From: Pseudomonadota bacterium | Lineage (GTDB): Bacteria; Pseudomonadota; Gammaproteobacteria; Natronospirales; REEB76 | NCBI GenBank assembly: GCA_021779005.1 | Contig: JAJYBN010000026.1 | Span: forward strand, 1-9,803 | Direction: 5' to 3' | DNA length: 9,803 bases | Part shown: positions 1 through 7,062 of the stretch, in pieces | How positions within the stretch are numbered: the stretch's first letter is position 1 | How the letters are laid out: each line of letters starts with the position of its first letter | Translations under genes and position numbers: made by a program | Notes under the pieces: model-generated | Told to the model about the DNA's origin: nothing | Databases searched by the model: none | The model's input: the letters and a program-made list of their open reading frames with translations, nothing else

Positions 1-995
1 GCGGCGATGGCATCGCCATGGGATGGCGTGCCGGTTGCCGGGTCGCCAATATGGAATTCATGCAGTTCCATCCAACGTGCCTGTTTCATCCTGCTGCAAA
101 ATCATTCCTGATCAGCGAAGCAGTACGCGGTGAAGGTGGAAAGCTTCTGCTGCCAGATGGCACACCTTTCATGAGCAAATTCGACGCGCGCGCAGAGATG
201 GCGCCGCGCGATATCGTGGCACGCGCCATCGATCACGAGATGAAACGCCTTGGAACCGATCATGTGTTGCTGGATATCAGCCACAAACCCAAGACATTTA
301 TCCAGGAACACTTTCCGACTATCTATGCGCGCTGTCTAAGCTTTGGCCACGACATGGCAACTGGGCCAATACCAGTGGTGCCGGCGGCCCATTACACCTG
401 CGGTGGGGTAATGACCGACTTGCGTGGGCGCACGGATCTGCAGGGCTTGTACGCCATCGGTGAGACCGCTTATACGGGACTGCACGGTGCCAACCGCATG
501 GCCAGCAATTCACTGCTGGAATGCGTTGTCATGGGCAGAGCCGCGGCTCTGGATATAGCCGGTGCCGACGGCGAACCGCAACATTTACCGAAGCTGCTGC
601 CAAAATGGGATGAAAGTCGTGTCACGGATTCAGATGAGGAAGTGGTGGTCTCACACAACTGGAGCGAATTGCGTCACTTCATGTGGGATTACGTCGGTAT
701 CGTGCGTACAAACAAGCGCTTAAAACGCGCCCTTAGCCGCACCGAGCTTCTGCTGCACGAGATCGAGGAGTATTACGGCAATTTCCGCATCACTGGCGAT
801 CTAATCGAATTGCGTAATCTCGCACAGATCGCCAGGATCATCATCCGCTCAGCCATGCAGCGCAAGGAGAGTCGTGGCCTGCATTACACCCTGGATTATC
901 CTGAAATCGACAATCAGAATACACCACAAAGTACCGTACTGGTACCGCCCAATTTTGCTGCCAATCACCGACCAGTGGATTGGAAAACACATTAA
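1..995 (+). CDS. nadB: L-aspartate oxidase, C-terminal part (5' end outside window)
   Basis: NadB oxidises L-aspartate to iminoaspartate, the first step of de novo NAD synthesis, using FAD with fumarate or oxygen as electron acceptor in the cytoplasm. The frame is open from base 3 with [11 protein letters not shown], which is internal to the family, so the start lies upstream of the window. What is visible: [10 protein letters not shown] and EAVRGEGG of the substrate pocket, [27 protein letters not shown] with the substrate-binding His, and [15 protein letters not shown] of the FAD/capping region. The C-terminal helical domain follows ([18 protein letters not shown], then RKESRGLH). The Thr/Tyr-Cys-Gly-Gly and Met-Ala-Ser-Asn signatures separate NadB from SdhA, which has Asn-Met-Gly-Gly and Leu-Gly-Ser-Asn at these sites. 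About 330 of an expected ~530 residues are present. It converges on ygfX with only 39 bases between the two stop codons. Confidence 0.96.
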   Translation, partial: GDGIAMGWRAGCRVANMEFMQFHPTCLFHPAAKSFLISEAVRGEGGKLLLPDGTPFMSKFDARAEMAPRDIVARAIDHEMKRLGTDHVLLDISHKPKTFIQEHFPTIYARCLSFGHDMATGPIPVVPAAHYTCGGVMTDLRGRTDLQGLYAIGETAYTGLHGANRMASNSLLECVVMGRAAALDIAGADGEPQHLPKLLPKWDESRVTDSDEEVVVSHNWSELRHFMWDYVGIVRTNKRLKRALSRTELLLHEIEEYYGNFRITGDLIELRNLAQIARIIIRSAMQRKESRGLHYTLDYPEIDNQNTPQSTVLVPPNFAANHRPVDWKTH

Positions 996-1034
996 TGGAT
1001 TTGGCAACTTCCGTACGTTACAACCTGCTGTTTA

Positions 1035-1469
1035 TCAGCTTTTCTGGGCGCCATATTTCAACATTATCCGCAAACGCCGCAATCCTTCCGGATTGCAACT
1101 ATCGCGTGCCAGCATCACCGTGCATCGCTTGCCGCTGGGTGTTTTAAAATGTGCAATCACAAACCAGCTGCCCAGATGCGCTGATGGCATGAGTTCCATA
1201 GCCTGATTGTTGCCACGGTAATCGGTGATGCGCCATCCGTCTTCCAATGACCAGCGCAGACGCCTGGGTGTACGCCGCCAGAAAATAACTACATTCCACA
1301 TAAGGCTGCCAAGGATGGCAAGGAATATAACAAGGCGGCTCAAAGGCGCCAGTGGTAGTTGCAGGCTGATGACCGCTGCTGTCACATGGGTTGCAAATAG
1401 CAGAGTAGCGATGAGCCTTGACGGACGTATTTCAATCTCCAGGGGTTCGCCGTAAGGTGTCGATGACAC
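1035..1469 (-). CDS. ygfX: YgfX/CptA family membrane protein
   Basis: Small inner-membrane protein of the YgfX (CptA) family, encoded directly after sdhE as in E. coli. In E. coli it was proposed to be a toxin acting on FtsZ/MreB with SdhE (CptB) as antitoxin, a role that remains debated. Two hydrophobic segments lie close together near the N-terminus (around LIATLLFATHVTAAVISL and VIFLAILGSLMWNVVIFW), followed by a basic soluble domain (WRRTPRRLRWSLEDGWRI). The family-typical N-terminal pattern EIEIRPSRL is present. I chose the GTG at 1469 because AGGAG sits 7 bases upstream; this gives 144 residues and overlaps sdhE by 38 bases. ATG at 1484 or GTG at 1499 are in frame but lack a ribosome site, and the family start may be later still. 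The family call is firm; the start and the biological role are not. Confidence 0.85.
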   Translation of the reverse strand: MSSTPYGEPLEIEIRPSRLIATLLFATHVTAAVISLQLPLAPLSRLVIFLAILGSLMWNVVIFWRRTPRRLRWSLEDGWRITDYRGNNQAMELMPSAHLGSWFVIAHFKTPSGKRCTVMLARDSCNPEGLRRLRIMLKYGAQKS

Positions 1470-1674
1470 GGCGCTGCTCCTCATTTTCAGGTGATGCACG
1501 GCCTACGATATAGGCCATCAGTATGGGGTCTGGTAACTCCAGCAATCCAGCAAAAGCCTGCTGTTCTGGCGGTGTTGCCTGGCTGAAATTGCTATTGAGA
1601 TAACCCTCCAGCAGCACATCCAGCTCTTTCATGCCACGACGACACTGCCAGCGCAGACGGGATAGCTCCGACAT
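1432..1674 (-). CDS. sdhE: FAD assembly factor SdhE (YgfY/CptB, SDHAF2-like)
   Basis: SdhE binds the SdhA flavoprotein and promotes covalent attachment of FAD; mitochondrial SDHAF2/Sdh5 is its homologue. The 80-residue length is typical. The diagnostic RGxxE motif is present as CRRGMKELD (residues 11-19), in the N-terminal helix that contacts SdhA, and the following helices (LLEGYLN; PPEQQAFAGLLELPDPIL) fit the five-helix fold. The ATG at 1674 has only a weak ribosome site, but the protein starts exactly where family members do. It lies 66 bases after sdhB, the longest gap inside the cluster, and overlaps ygfX. Placement immediately after sdhCDAB fits its role. Confidence 0.95.
   Translation of the reverse strand: MSELSRLRWQCRRGMKELDVLLEGYLNSNFSQATPPEQQAFAGLLELPDPILMAYIVGRASPENEEQRRVIDTLRRTPGD
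1467..1481 (-). promoter_or_regulatory. Ribosome binding site and GTG start of ygfX inside sdhE
   Basis: On the minus strand AGGAG (1481-1477) is followed by a 7-base spacer and GTG (1469-1467). It lies within the last codons of sdhE in another frame, so translation of ygfX is probably coupled to that of sdhE. This is the only in-frame start candidate here with a good Shine-Dalgarno match. Confidence 0.5.
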
Positions 1675-1740
1675 GGGGTTTTTACCATTCCCTGGTATGT
1701 GCGGACATATCGTTCAAGGCACAATCTCCTGCGTAGGAGT

Positions 1741-2520
1741 CTAGTGTTCCCTCTCGACCAGTAGCTGCTTAATCTGCGCAATCGATTTGGCGGGATTGAG
1801 TCCCTTGGGGCAGGTACGGGTACAATTCATGATGGTATGGCAGCGATACAGTTTGAAGGGATCCTGCAACTCATCTAGCCGCTCCCCGGTAGTCTCATCA
1901 CGGCTGTCAGCGATCCAGCGATAAGCCTGCAGCAACAGTGCTGGCCCCAGATAGCGGTCAGGGTTCCACCAATAGCTTGGACATGCTGTCGAGCAACAGG
2001 CGCACAGGATGCACTCATACAAGCCGTCGAGTTTTGCTCGTTCATCCTTGGATTGCAGACGTTCACGGTCCGGCGGCGGTGACTGCGTGCGAATCCAAGG
2101 CTTGATGGAAGCATACTGGGCGAAAAAATGCGTGAGATCCGCCACGAGGTCTTTTATGACTGGCATGTGTGGCAACGGATAAATCTTGACGTCACCCTTT
2201 ATATCCTTGATGTCGTGGGTGCATGCCAGGGTGTTGGTCCCATCGATATTCATGGCGCATGATCCGCATACGCCTTCCCGGCAGGAACGCCGCAAGGTAA
2301 GGGTAGCATCCATCTCGTTCTTGATCTTGAGCAATGCATCCAACACCATCGGCCCACATTTATCCATATCGACTTCGTAGACGTCCATGCGCGGATTCTG
2401 GCCGCTGTCTGGGTCGTAGCGGTACACCTTGAAGCGTCTGATATTCCTCGCGCCTGCGGCCGCTTTCCAGGTCTTGCCCTGCTGGATACGTGAGTTCTTC
2501 GGTAATGTGAATTCGGCCAT
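1741..2520 (-). CDS. sdhB: Succinate dehydrogenase iron-sulfur subunit
   Basis: SdhB carries electrons from the FAD of SdhA to quinone through three iron-sulfur clusters, on the cytoplasmic face of the inner membrane. At 259 residues it has a short N-terminal extension before the ferredoxin domain ([11 protein letters not shown] from residue 30). The [2Fe-2S] ligands are C80, C85, C88 and C100 (motif [15 protein letters not shown]). The second domain has [12 protein letters not shown] (C170, C173, C176, C180) and [14 protein letters not shown] (C227, C233, C237). By family rules C170/C173/C176/C237 hold [4Fe-4S] and C180/C227/C233 hold [3Fe-4S], so all ligands are intact. PSYWWN matches the quinone-site region. 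The start ATG has AGAGG 8 bases upstream. It follows sdhA by 15 bases. Confidence 0.98.
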   Translation of the reverse strand: MAEFTLPKNSRIQQGKTWKAAAGARNIRRFKVYRYDPDSGQNPRMDVYEVDMDKCGPMVLDALLKIKNEMDATLTLRRSCREGVCGSCAMNIDGTNTLACTHDIKDIKGDVKIYPLPHMPVIKDLVADLTHFFAQYASIKPWIRTQSPPPDRERLQSKDERAKLDGLYECILCACCSTACPSYWWNPDRYLGPALLLQAYRWIADSRDETTGERLDELQDPFKLYRCHTIMNCTRTCPKGLNPAKSIAQIKQLLVEREH

Positions 2521-2535
2521 GTTTCCAACCTCTGA

Positions 2536-4323
2536 TCAGTAAACGCGCTTTTTCGGAGCAAATGGTTTGATGTCGTCCGACAGGGTGTAACTGTGCACCG
2601 GCCGGTAATCTATTCTGACCTTGGCTTGCTCATCCATCCACGCAAGTGTGTGCTTCATCCAGTCCTTGTCATCACGCTCAGGATAATCTTCGCGTGCGTG
2701 GGCGCCGCGGCTCTCGGCACGGTTGAGGGCGCCAGCCATTGTCACCGTAGCACATGCCAATAGATTCGCGAGCTCCAGGGTTTCTGCCAGGTCGCTGTTC
2801 CAGATAAGTGAACGATCGGATACTCGGACATGCTCGAATGAATCGAATACTTCCTTGAGACGCCTGCTGCCTTCATCGAGGGTCTTGCCGGTACGGAAGA
2901 CAGCGGCATCCGACTGCATGACTTTCTGCATGCGCAACCGGATCTCCGCTGTTGGTTCGGAGCCATCGGCATGGCGGATCTTGTCGAAACGCGCGATAAC
3001 TTTGTCACTGGCTTCCTTCGGAATGCTCCGCACCGTGTTGCCAGCCTTCACAGTCTCCGCACAACGATGGGCGGCAGCACGCCCGAACACCACCAGATCC
3101 AGCAGTGAATTGGAACCGAGTCGATTGGCACCATGCACTGACACGCAGGCCGTCTCCCCAATGGCCATGAGACCAGGAATGACCTGGTCAGGATTGCCAT
3201 CCTTCAAGGTGAGCGCCTCGCCATGATGATTGGTGGGAATCCCACCCATGTTGTAATGCGCAGTCGGCAATACGGGAATCGGCTCCTTGAGTACATCGAC
3301 ACCGGCAAATATGCGTGCGGTCTCGGCGATCCCGGGCAGACGCTCATGGATTACATCCGGCCCGAGATGCTGTAAATTCAAAAGGATATGGTCCTTCTCG
3401 GGACCCACGCCGCGGCCTTCGCGGATCTCGATGGTCATGGCACGTGAGACCACATCACGGGAAGCCAGGTCCTTGGCATGCGGTGCGTAGCGCTCCATGA
3501 AGCGCTCGCCCTGGGAATTGGTGAGGTAGCCACCTTCACCCCGAACACCCTCGGTGATCAGGCAACCGGCACCGTAGATGCCTGTCGGATGGAATTGCAC
3601 GAACTCCATGTCCTGGAGTGGCAGGCCGGCGCGCAACACCATGCCGTTGCCATCGCCAGTACAGGTATGCGCCGAGGTGCAAGAGAAATACGTCCGTCCG
3701 TAGCCACCGGTGGCCAGGATAGTTTGCTGCGCCACGAAGCGGTGCAGGGTACCGGTCGCCAAATCCCAGGCAATCACACCGCGGCAGACACCGTCCTCCA
3801 TCAGCAAATCGAGTGCAAAGCATTCGTAATAAAACTCGGCCTTATGCTTGAGGCTTTGCTGATAAAGACTGTGCAACATGGCGTGGCCGGTGCGGTCCGC
3901 CGCCGCGCAGGTCCGGTGGGCGGTACCCTCGCCAAAATGCGTGGTCATACCGCCAAAGGGGCGCTGATAAATCTTGCCTTCCTCAGTACGCGAGAATGGT
4001 ACCCCGAAGTGTTCCAGCTCGATGACTGCTGGCACCGCCTCACGGGTCATATACTCAACTGCATCCTGGTCGCCCAAGTAATCACCGCCCTTGACGGTAT
4101 CGTACATATGCCAGCGCCAATCGTCTTCGCCCATATTGCCGAGGGAAGCACTGATGCCACCCTGGGCAGCGACTGTATGGCTGCGTGTGGGGTACACCTT
4201 GGTGATGTTGGCGGTCGACAGCCCAGCTTCAGCAAGGCCCAAGGTGGCGCGCAATCCGGCACCACCCGCGCCCACCACCACCACGTCGTAGACGTGATCA
4301 ACCAGCTTGTAGCTGTCACCCAT
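2536..4323 (-). CDS. sdhA: Succinate dehydrogenase flavoprotein subunit
   Basis: SdhA oxidises succinate to fumarate with covalently bound FAD, linking the TCA cycle to the quinone pool. With the start at 4323 it is 595 residues, normal for the family. The Rossmann motif [13 protein letters not shown] begins near residue 14. The FAD-attachment His is H49 in [11 protein letters not shown]. Catalytic and substrate regions include [61 protein letters not shown] and [20 protein letters not shown]. The C-terminal helical domain ends in [19 protein letters not shown] longer frame reaches 4386, but 4323 is right: the homologous N-terminus begins there and a perfect GGAGG (4336-4332) lies 8 bases upstream. 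It starts 4 bases after sdhD. A family member of different specificity, NadB, is at the left edge of the window. Confidence 0.98.
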   Translation of the reverse strand: MGDSYKLVDHVYDVVVVGAGGAGLRATLGLAEAGLSTANITKVYPTRSHTVAAQGGISASLGNMGEDDWRWHMYDTVKGGDYLGDQDAVEYMTREAVPAVIELEHFGVPFSRTEEGKIYQRPFGGMTTHFGEGTAHRTCAAADRTGHAMLHSLYQQSLKHKAEFYYECFALDLLMEDGVCRGVIAWDLATGTLHRFVAQQTILATGGYGRTYFSCTSAHTCTGDGNGMVLRAGLPLQDMEFVQFHPTGIYGAGCLITEGVRGEGGYLTNSQGERFMERYAPHAKDLASRDVVSRAMTIEIREGRGVGPEKDHILLNLQHLGPDVIHERLPGIAETARIFAGVDVLKEPIPVLPTAHYNMGGIPTNHHGEALTLKDGNPDQVIPGLMAIGETACVSVHGANRLGSNSLLDLVVFGRAAAHRCAETVKAGNTVRSIPKEASDKVIARFDKIRHADGSEPTAEIRLRMQKVMQSDAAVFRTGKTLDEGSRRLKEVFDSFEHVRVSDRSLIWNSDLAETLELANLLACATVTMAGALNRAESRGAHAREDYPERDDKDWMKHTLAWMDEQAKVRIDYRPVHSYTLSDDIKPFAPKKRVY

Positions 4324-4327
4324 GTAT

Positions 4328-4708
4328 TCAGCCTCCGAAGGCGACGCGCAGGGTTGCAAAGATGCCGGCGGCCGCCAGCAGCACACACATGAATTTAATC
4401 AACATCAGGGTGCTCACTTTCAGCCACTCATCATGCACGTAATCTTCGATGACCACCTGCAGGCCCAGGAAGGCGTGATAGTAGAGCGTCGCTAGCAGCA
4501 GCACCAACAACACCGAGACTACTGGTGAGTGCAGCCAGATTGAAACCGTGGCGTAATCGGCGCGCATGTAAATCATCACCGACATCACGAACCACAGGCT
4601 CAGCGGAATAAGCGCCACTGCAGTGATACGTTGTGCCAGCCAGTGGCCCGTACCCAGTCTCGCGGAACCCAGACCACGGGCACGTCCCAGGGGGGTTCGA
4701 AAACTCAT
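4328..4708 (-). CDS. sdhD: Succinate dehydrogenase membrane anchor subunit SdhD
   Basis: SdhD is one of two membrane anchors that bind haem b and form the quinone-reduction site. At 126 residues it has three hydrophobic segments, roughly 29-48, 61-82 and 101-122. The family signature is [21 protein letters not shown]78 is the expected haem ligand and D89-Y90 the quinone-site Asp-Tyr pair. The N-terminus contains [19 protein letters not shown], typical of SdhD. Its ATG overlaps the sdhC stop as ATGA, with GGGAG 6 bases upstream, so translation is likely coupled. The loop motif resembles alphaproteobacterial and mitochondrial anchors as well as gammaproteobacterial ones, so it is not a taxonomic marker by itself. 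Confidence 0.95.
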   Translation of the reverse strand: MSFRTPLGRARGLGSARLGTGHWLAQRITAVALIPLSLWFVMSVMIYMRADYATVSIWLHSPVVSVLLVLLLATLYYHAFLGLQVVIEDYVHDEWLKVSTLMLIKFMCVLLAAAGIFATLRVAFGG

Positions 4709-5100
4709 GGAGGACTCCCATGCATATACACGAACAATATGGCGAGCACTGTCAACACGGTGCTAATGATCCACACGCCATAACCGGAGATATAGAAAGT
4801 TCGGATCTCAAAGCCCTGCCCCGCATCCCAGAACAGGTGCCGGATGCCGTTGCAGAGGTGATAAAACAAACTGAAAGCCCAGGTCCACATGAGGATCTGG
4901 CCGAACCAGCTGCCGAACAACGTGTGTGCCGCAGCATAGGCATCCGGTCCTGCGGCAACGGCAATCAGCCAATAAATGAGCGCCACGGTGCCCAGGCTGA
5001 GCCAGACGCCCGTGAGCCGGTGCAGGATCGACATAACCATTGAGATCTGCCAGCGGTAGATGCCGATGTGCGGTGACAGGGGCCGGTTATCAGTCGCCAT
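4705..5100 (-). CDS. sdhC: Succinate dehydrogenase cytochrome b556 subunit SdhC
   Basis: SdhC is the larger membrane anchor of complex II. At 131 residues it has three transmembrane stretches (about 29-50, 65-88 and 107-125). The classic N-terminal signature is present: NRPLSPHIGIYRW, then SILHRLTG, whose S24 and R28 match the quinone-site Ser and Arg of the family. The haem signature FYHLCNGIRHLFWDAG places the axial His at H81. ATG at 5100 is preceded by GAGG at suitable spacing. It follows the small DUF1674 gene by 42 bases and overlaps sdhD by 4 bases. Confidence 0.96.
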   Translation of the reverse strand: MATDNRPLSPHIGIYRWQISMVMSILHRLTGVWLSLGTVALIYWLIAVAAGPDAYAAAHTLFGSWFGQILMWTWAFSLFYHLCNGIRHLFWDAGQGFEIRTFYISGYGVWIISTVLTVLAILFVYMHGSPP

Positions 5101-5142
5101 AGGGGTGCCTCACAGGGTATTCATGCCTGCCGGGATCGGGGT

Positions 5143-5298
5143 CTAGAAATCAATACAGCGCCCCCCCTTCTCCCAATCACCGAACCGGGTCGGTTCCGGG
5201 CCCTTGGGCCCGCCGATTTCACGCGGCTTGGCGGGTGGCGCTGCACGAGCCGCGGTTGGGGCCGGCGGTTTCGGTTTTGGGTCATGGAGGTCCGACAT
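5143..5298 (-). CDS. Small DUF1674/SDHAF4-like succinate dehydrogenase assembly factor
   Basis: This 51-residue protein is easy to miss. Its C-terminus, RFGDWEKGGRCIDF, is the hallmark of DUF1674, the family of mitochondrial SDHAF4/Sdh8. In eukaryotes SDHAF4 binds flavinated SdhA and helps it join SdhB while limiting side reactions with oxygen; the same role here is inferred. The N-terminal half is low-complexity (Pro/Ala/Lys-rich), then REIGGPKGPEPTRFGDW, as is usual in the family. The frame is intact through a run of seven identical bases near the C-terminus (5161-5167). Start choice is uncertain: ATG 5298 has an A-rich leader but no Shine-Dalgarno; an in-frame ATG at 5316 would add six residues (MPKNKT), and a stop lies just upstream of that. 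It is the first gene of the sdh operon, 42 bases before sdhC. Confidence 0.9.
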   Translation of the reverse strand: MSDLHDPKPKPPAPTAARAAPPAKPREIGGPKGPEPTRFGDWEKGGRCIDF

Positions 5299-5325
5299 GG
5301 TTTTATTTTTTGGCATGCCGAAGGC

Positions 5326-5331
5326 ATTTTA
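5326..5331 (-). promoter_or_regulatory. Possible -10 element for the sdh operon
   Basis: On the minus strand TAAAAT matches the sigma-70 -10 consensus at five of six positions, 28 bases before the DUF1674 start. I find no good -35 at 16-18 bases, so this would need an activator or another sigma factor, or it is chance. A short inverted repeat (ATGCC-ttc-GGCAT, 5315-5327) overlaps it and could form a small hairpin in the leader. The sdh promoter must lie in 5299-5418 unless transcription enters from further away, but its exact position is not settled. Confidence 0.22.
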
Positions 5332-5362
5332 CACCCAAAGCCCGGGATATGTGCGGTGCACG

Positions 5363-5391
5363 CTGACAACGCTGCTGGCTACCCCTATCAT
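5363..5391 (+). promoter_or_regulatory. Predicted sigma-70 promoter of ygfZ
   Basis: CTGACA (5363-5368) and TATCAT (5386-5391) each match the sigma-70 consensus at five of six positions with an ideal 17-base spacer. This predicts a start of transcription near 5398 and a leader of about 20 bases before the ygfZ ATG at 5419. The same stretch lies upstream of the divergent sdh operon, so regulators bound here could affect both. Confidence 0.55.
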
Positions 5392-5418
5392 TGGGTGATG
5401 GCCTGACCGGATCTACTC

Positions 5419-6438
5419 ATGCACGCAGACTGGCGCAAATTCCTGCAACACCACGGCGCACATCTAATTTCTGAAGGTGTCGCCAATTTTGGCGATCCCG
5501 CTGCCGAACTGCAAGCTGCACATGACAGAACGATACTTGCAGATTTATCCATGGAAGGAATAATTCGTGTAGACGGAATGGATGCAGGCCCATTTCTCCA
5601 GGGTCAACTAAGCACCGACGTGCTGACTCTGACCCCGCTTACCAGCCAGTTAAGTTCCTGGAATAACTCCAAAGGCCGGGTCGTAACACTGCTGCGGCTC
5701 TGGGAGTTAGGCGGCGCAATCCACCTGGCCCTGCCACGGTCACTCACAGTACCTGTGCTGAAACGGCTTACCATGTACGTGTTGCGCTCTAAAGTAACCC
5801 TTACCGATACCAGTGATGCCCTGGTGCACTTCGGTATCGCAGGCCACGCCGCATCTGCAACGCTCACTGCCTGCGGTTGGACCGCGCCGACTGCGCCAAA
5901 TACAGTCGCTGTCAAAGACGGTGTAACCCTCACCCGCTTGCATGGCGAACTGCCGCGCTTTGTGTTCATGGGTGAGCCCGGCAAGATGCAATCCATGTGG
6001 GATGCACTTAAAGCCAAGGGCGCGCATCCAGTCGGTGCTGACGGCTGGGCCTTGCTGAGGATCCTGGCCCGGGAGCCCGTCATCTATCCTGAGACCTCCG
6101 AACACTTCGTGGCCCAGATGCTGGGGCTGGAAGAACTGGGTGCCATCGATTTCAAGAAAGGCTGCTACATTGGCCAGGAAGTCATCGCCCGCGCCCATTA
6201 CCGGGGCGGCGTGAAACGCCACATGCTGCGTGTGGAGGCCAAGACTGAAGCCTCACTGAAAGCGGGAATGGCGCTGCATACGGCGGATGACGGCCAACCA
6301 TCCGCAGAGATCGTGGATGCGCGACGCGACCCGGCAGGAACCTGGCAGTTGCTTGTGGTTGTGCGCGATGAACACCGTACCATGAATCTGCATGTACCGG
6401 GTTGCGCTGATATGGTTGAATTAGAACCCATGCCCTGA
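5419..6438 (+). CDS. ygfZ: Folate-binding protein YgfZ, iron-sulfur cluster maintenance
   Basis: YgfZ is a cytoplasmic, tetrahydrofolate-binding protein of the GcvT-like fold that supports assembly or repair of certain iron-sulfur enzymes, including the tRNA methylthiolase MiaB, and is needed under oxidative stress. At 339 residues it is typical. The N-terminal GcvT-like domain begins with DLSMEGIIRVDGMDAGPFLQ, followed by a GQLSTDV segment. The family signature KGCYIGQEVIARAHYRG carries the essential Cys at C249. The C-terminal barrel follows (KRHMLRVEAKTEASLKAGM onwards). ATG at 5419 agrees with the family start, although the ribosome site is weak. It is divergent from the sdh operon and followed after 27 bases by the AhpD-like gene. 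Neighbouring sdhB is a plausible beneficiary, but that is inference. Confidence 0.93.
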   Translation: MHADWRKFLQHHGAHLISEGVANFGDPAAELQAAHDRTILADLSMEGIIRVDGMDAGPFLQGQLSTDVLTLTPLTSQLSSWNNSKGRVVTLLRLWELGGAIHLALPRSLTVPVLKRLTMYVLRSKVTLTDTSDALVHFGIAGHAASATLTACGWTAPTAPNTVAVKDGVTLTRLHGELPRFVFMGEPGKMQSMWDALKAKGAHPVGADGWALLRILAREPVIYPETSEHFVAQMLGLEELGAIDFKKGCYIGQEVIARAHYRGGVKRHMLRVEAKTEASLKAGMALHTADDGQPSAEIVDARRDPAGTWQLLVVVRDEHRTMNLHVPGCADMVELEPMP

Positions 6439-6465
6439 GGGCATATTAATCATGGAGTCTTGCGC

Positions 6466-7059
6466 ATGTTCCTGAAACATCCTGCCGAAGATGAAAAGGT
6501 ACGGGCCTTGTATCAGTCAGATCTGAAAGAAGATGGCTTCATCATGAATCTGACCCGGCTGTGGGCGTGGCATCCTGAACTCACCGAAGCTTTCATGCAG
6601 GCACGCATGATGATCCCGGCATCGAATGTTTTCTCCAAACGCGAACTCGCGGTCATGGTGTGCAGCATGGCACGGACACTGGGCGATTCCTATTGCGCAT
6701 TGGCATGGGGTAAGCGCCTGGCCGATGCCAGCAGCCAGGAAACCGCGGCGGCGGTACTCACAACGGGGGATTTTCCAGTGCTCTCGCCACGCGAGACTGC
6801 CCTCGCCCACTGGACACGGCAGATCGTCAAAGACCCTAACGCGACCACCCACGCAGATGTGGACAAGCTAAGGGATGCAGGTTTATCTGAGCGTGAGATA
6901 TTCGACGCGACGGTCTTCATCGCCCTGCGTCTCGCTTTCTCGACGGTCAATGACGCCCTGGGAGTGCACCCGGACCCGCAAGTTGCCGAGCAGGCACCGG
7001 CGGTTGTCCGGAAAGCCGTCAGTTTCGGCCGTCAGCCAGCGCCGGCATCACAGACCTGA
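6466..7059 (+). CDS. AhpD/carboxymuconolactone decarboxylase-like protein, degenerate active site
   Basis: A 197-residue all-helical protein related to the AhpD/CMD superfamily. The second half has the usual layout of peroxidase-related members: LSPRETALAHWTRQIVKDP, then HADVDKLRDAGLSEREIFDA and a final ALRLAFSTVNDALGV. The first half has KRELAVMVCSMARTLGDSYC, where Glu60 and Cys77 can be aligned to the catalytic Glu and second Cys of the ExxxxxCxYCxxxH motif. However, the first Cys position is Asp74 and the His position is Trp81. Thiol-peroxidase chemistry of the AhpD kind is therefore doubtful, and I do not assign a reaction. I chose ATG 6466 (GGAG 8 bases upstream) over TTG 6460, which is too close to that site. 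It probably shares the ygfZ transcript, and it ends 3 bases from the converging methyltransferase gene. Confidence 0.8.
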   Translation: MFLKHPAEDEKVRALYQSDLKEDGFIMNLTRLWAWHPELTEAFMQARMMIPASNVFSKRELAVMVCSMARTLGDSYCALAWGKRLADASSQETAAAVLTTGDFPVLSPRETALAHWTRQIVKDPNATTHADVDKLRDAGLSEREIFDATVFIALRLAFSTVNDALGVHPDPQVAEQAPAVVRKAVSFGRQPAPASQT

Positions 7060-7062
7060 GCA

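Noticed and set aside
1027..1044. Possible terminator after nadB (GCTG-tttat-CAGC followed by TTTT)
   Set aside because: The stem has only four base pairs and the T run is short, too weak to call although the position between convergent genes is right.
1035..1674. sdhE-ygfX as a toxin-antitoxin system (CptBA)
   Set aside because: The original toxin-antitoxin proposal for these families has been superseded for SdhE by its role in flavinylation, and its place in the sdh operon supports housekeeping rather than addiction.
1682..1739. Two short inverted repeats in the sdhB-sdhE gap (TACCA-ttccc-TGGTA and CTCCT-gcgt-AGGAG)
   Set aside because: Five-base stems occur easily by chance and neither is followed by a T run in the direction of transcription. 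They are worth revisiting only if conserved in relatives.
2723..3226. Plus-strand open frame of 167 codons opposite sdhA
   Set aside because: Ser/Arg-rich shadow frame with no recognisable domain and no independent ribosome site.
4324..4386. Longer N-terminus for sdhA starting at 4386
   Set aside because: The extra 21 residues overlap sdhD, do not resemble SdhA, and the GGAGG at 4336-4332 clearly serves the ATG at 4323.
3478..4392. Long open frame of about 300 codons on the plus strand opposite sdhA
   Set aside because: It lies entirely antisense to well-conserved sdhA codons, has low-complexity composition (a run of His, many Arg and Ala) and no family features. It is a by-product of the sdhA codon pattern.
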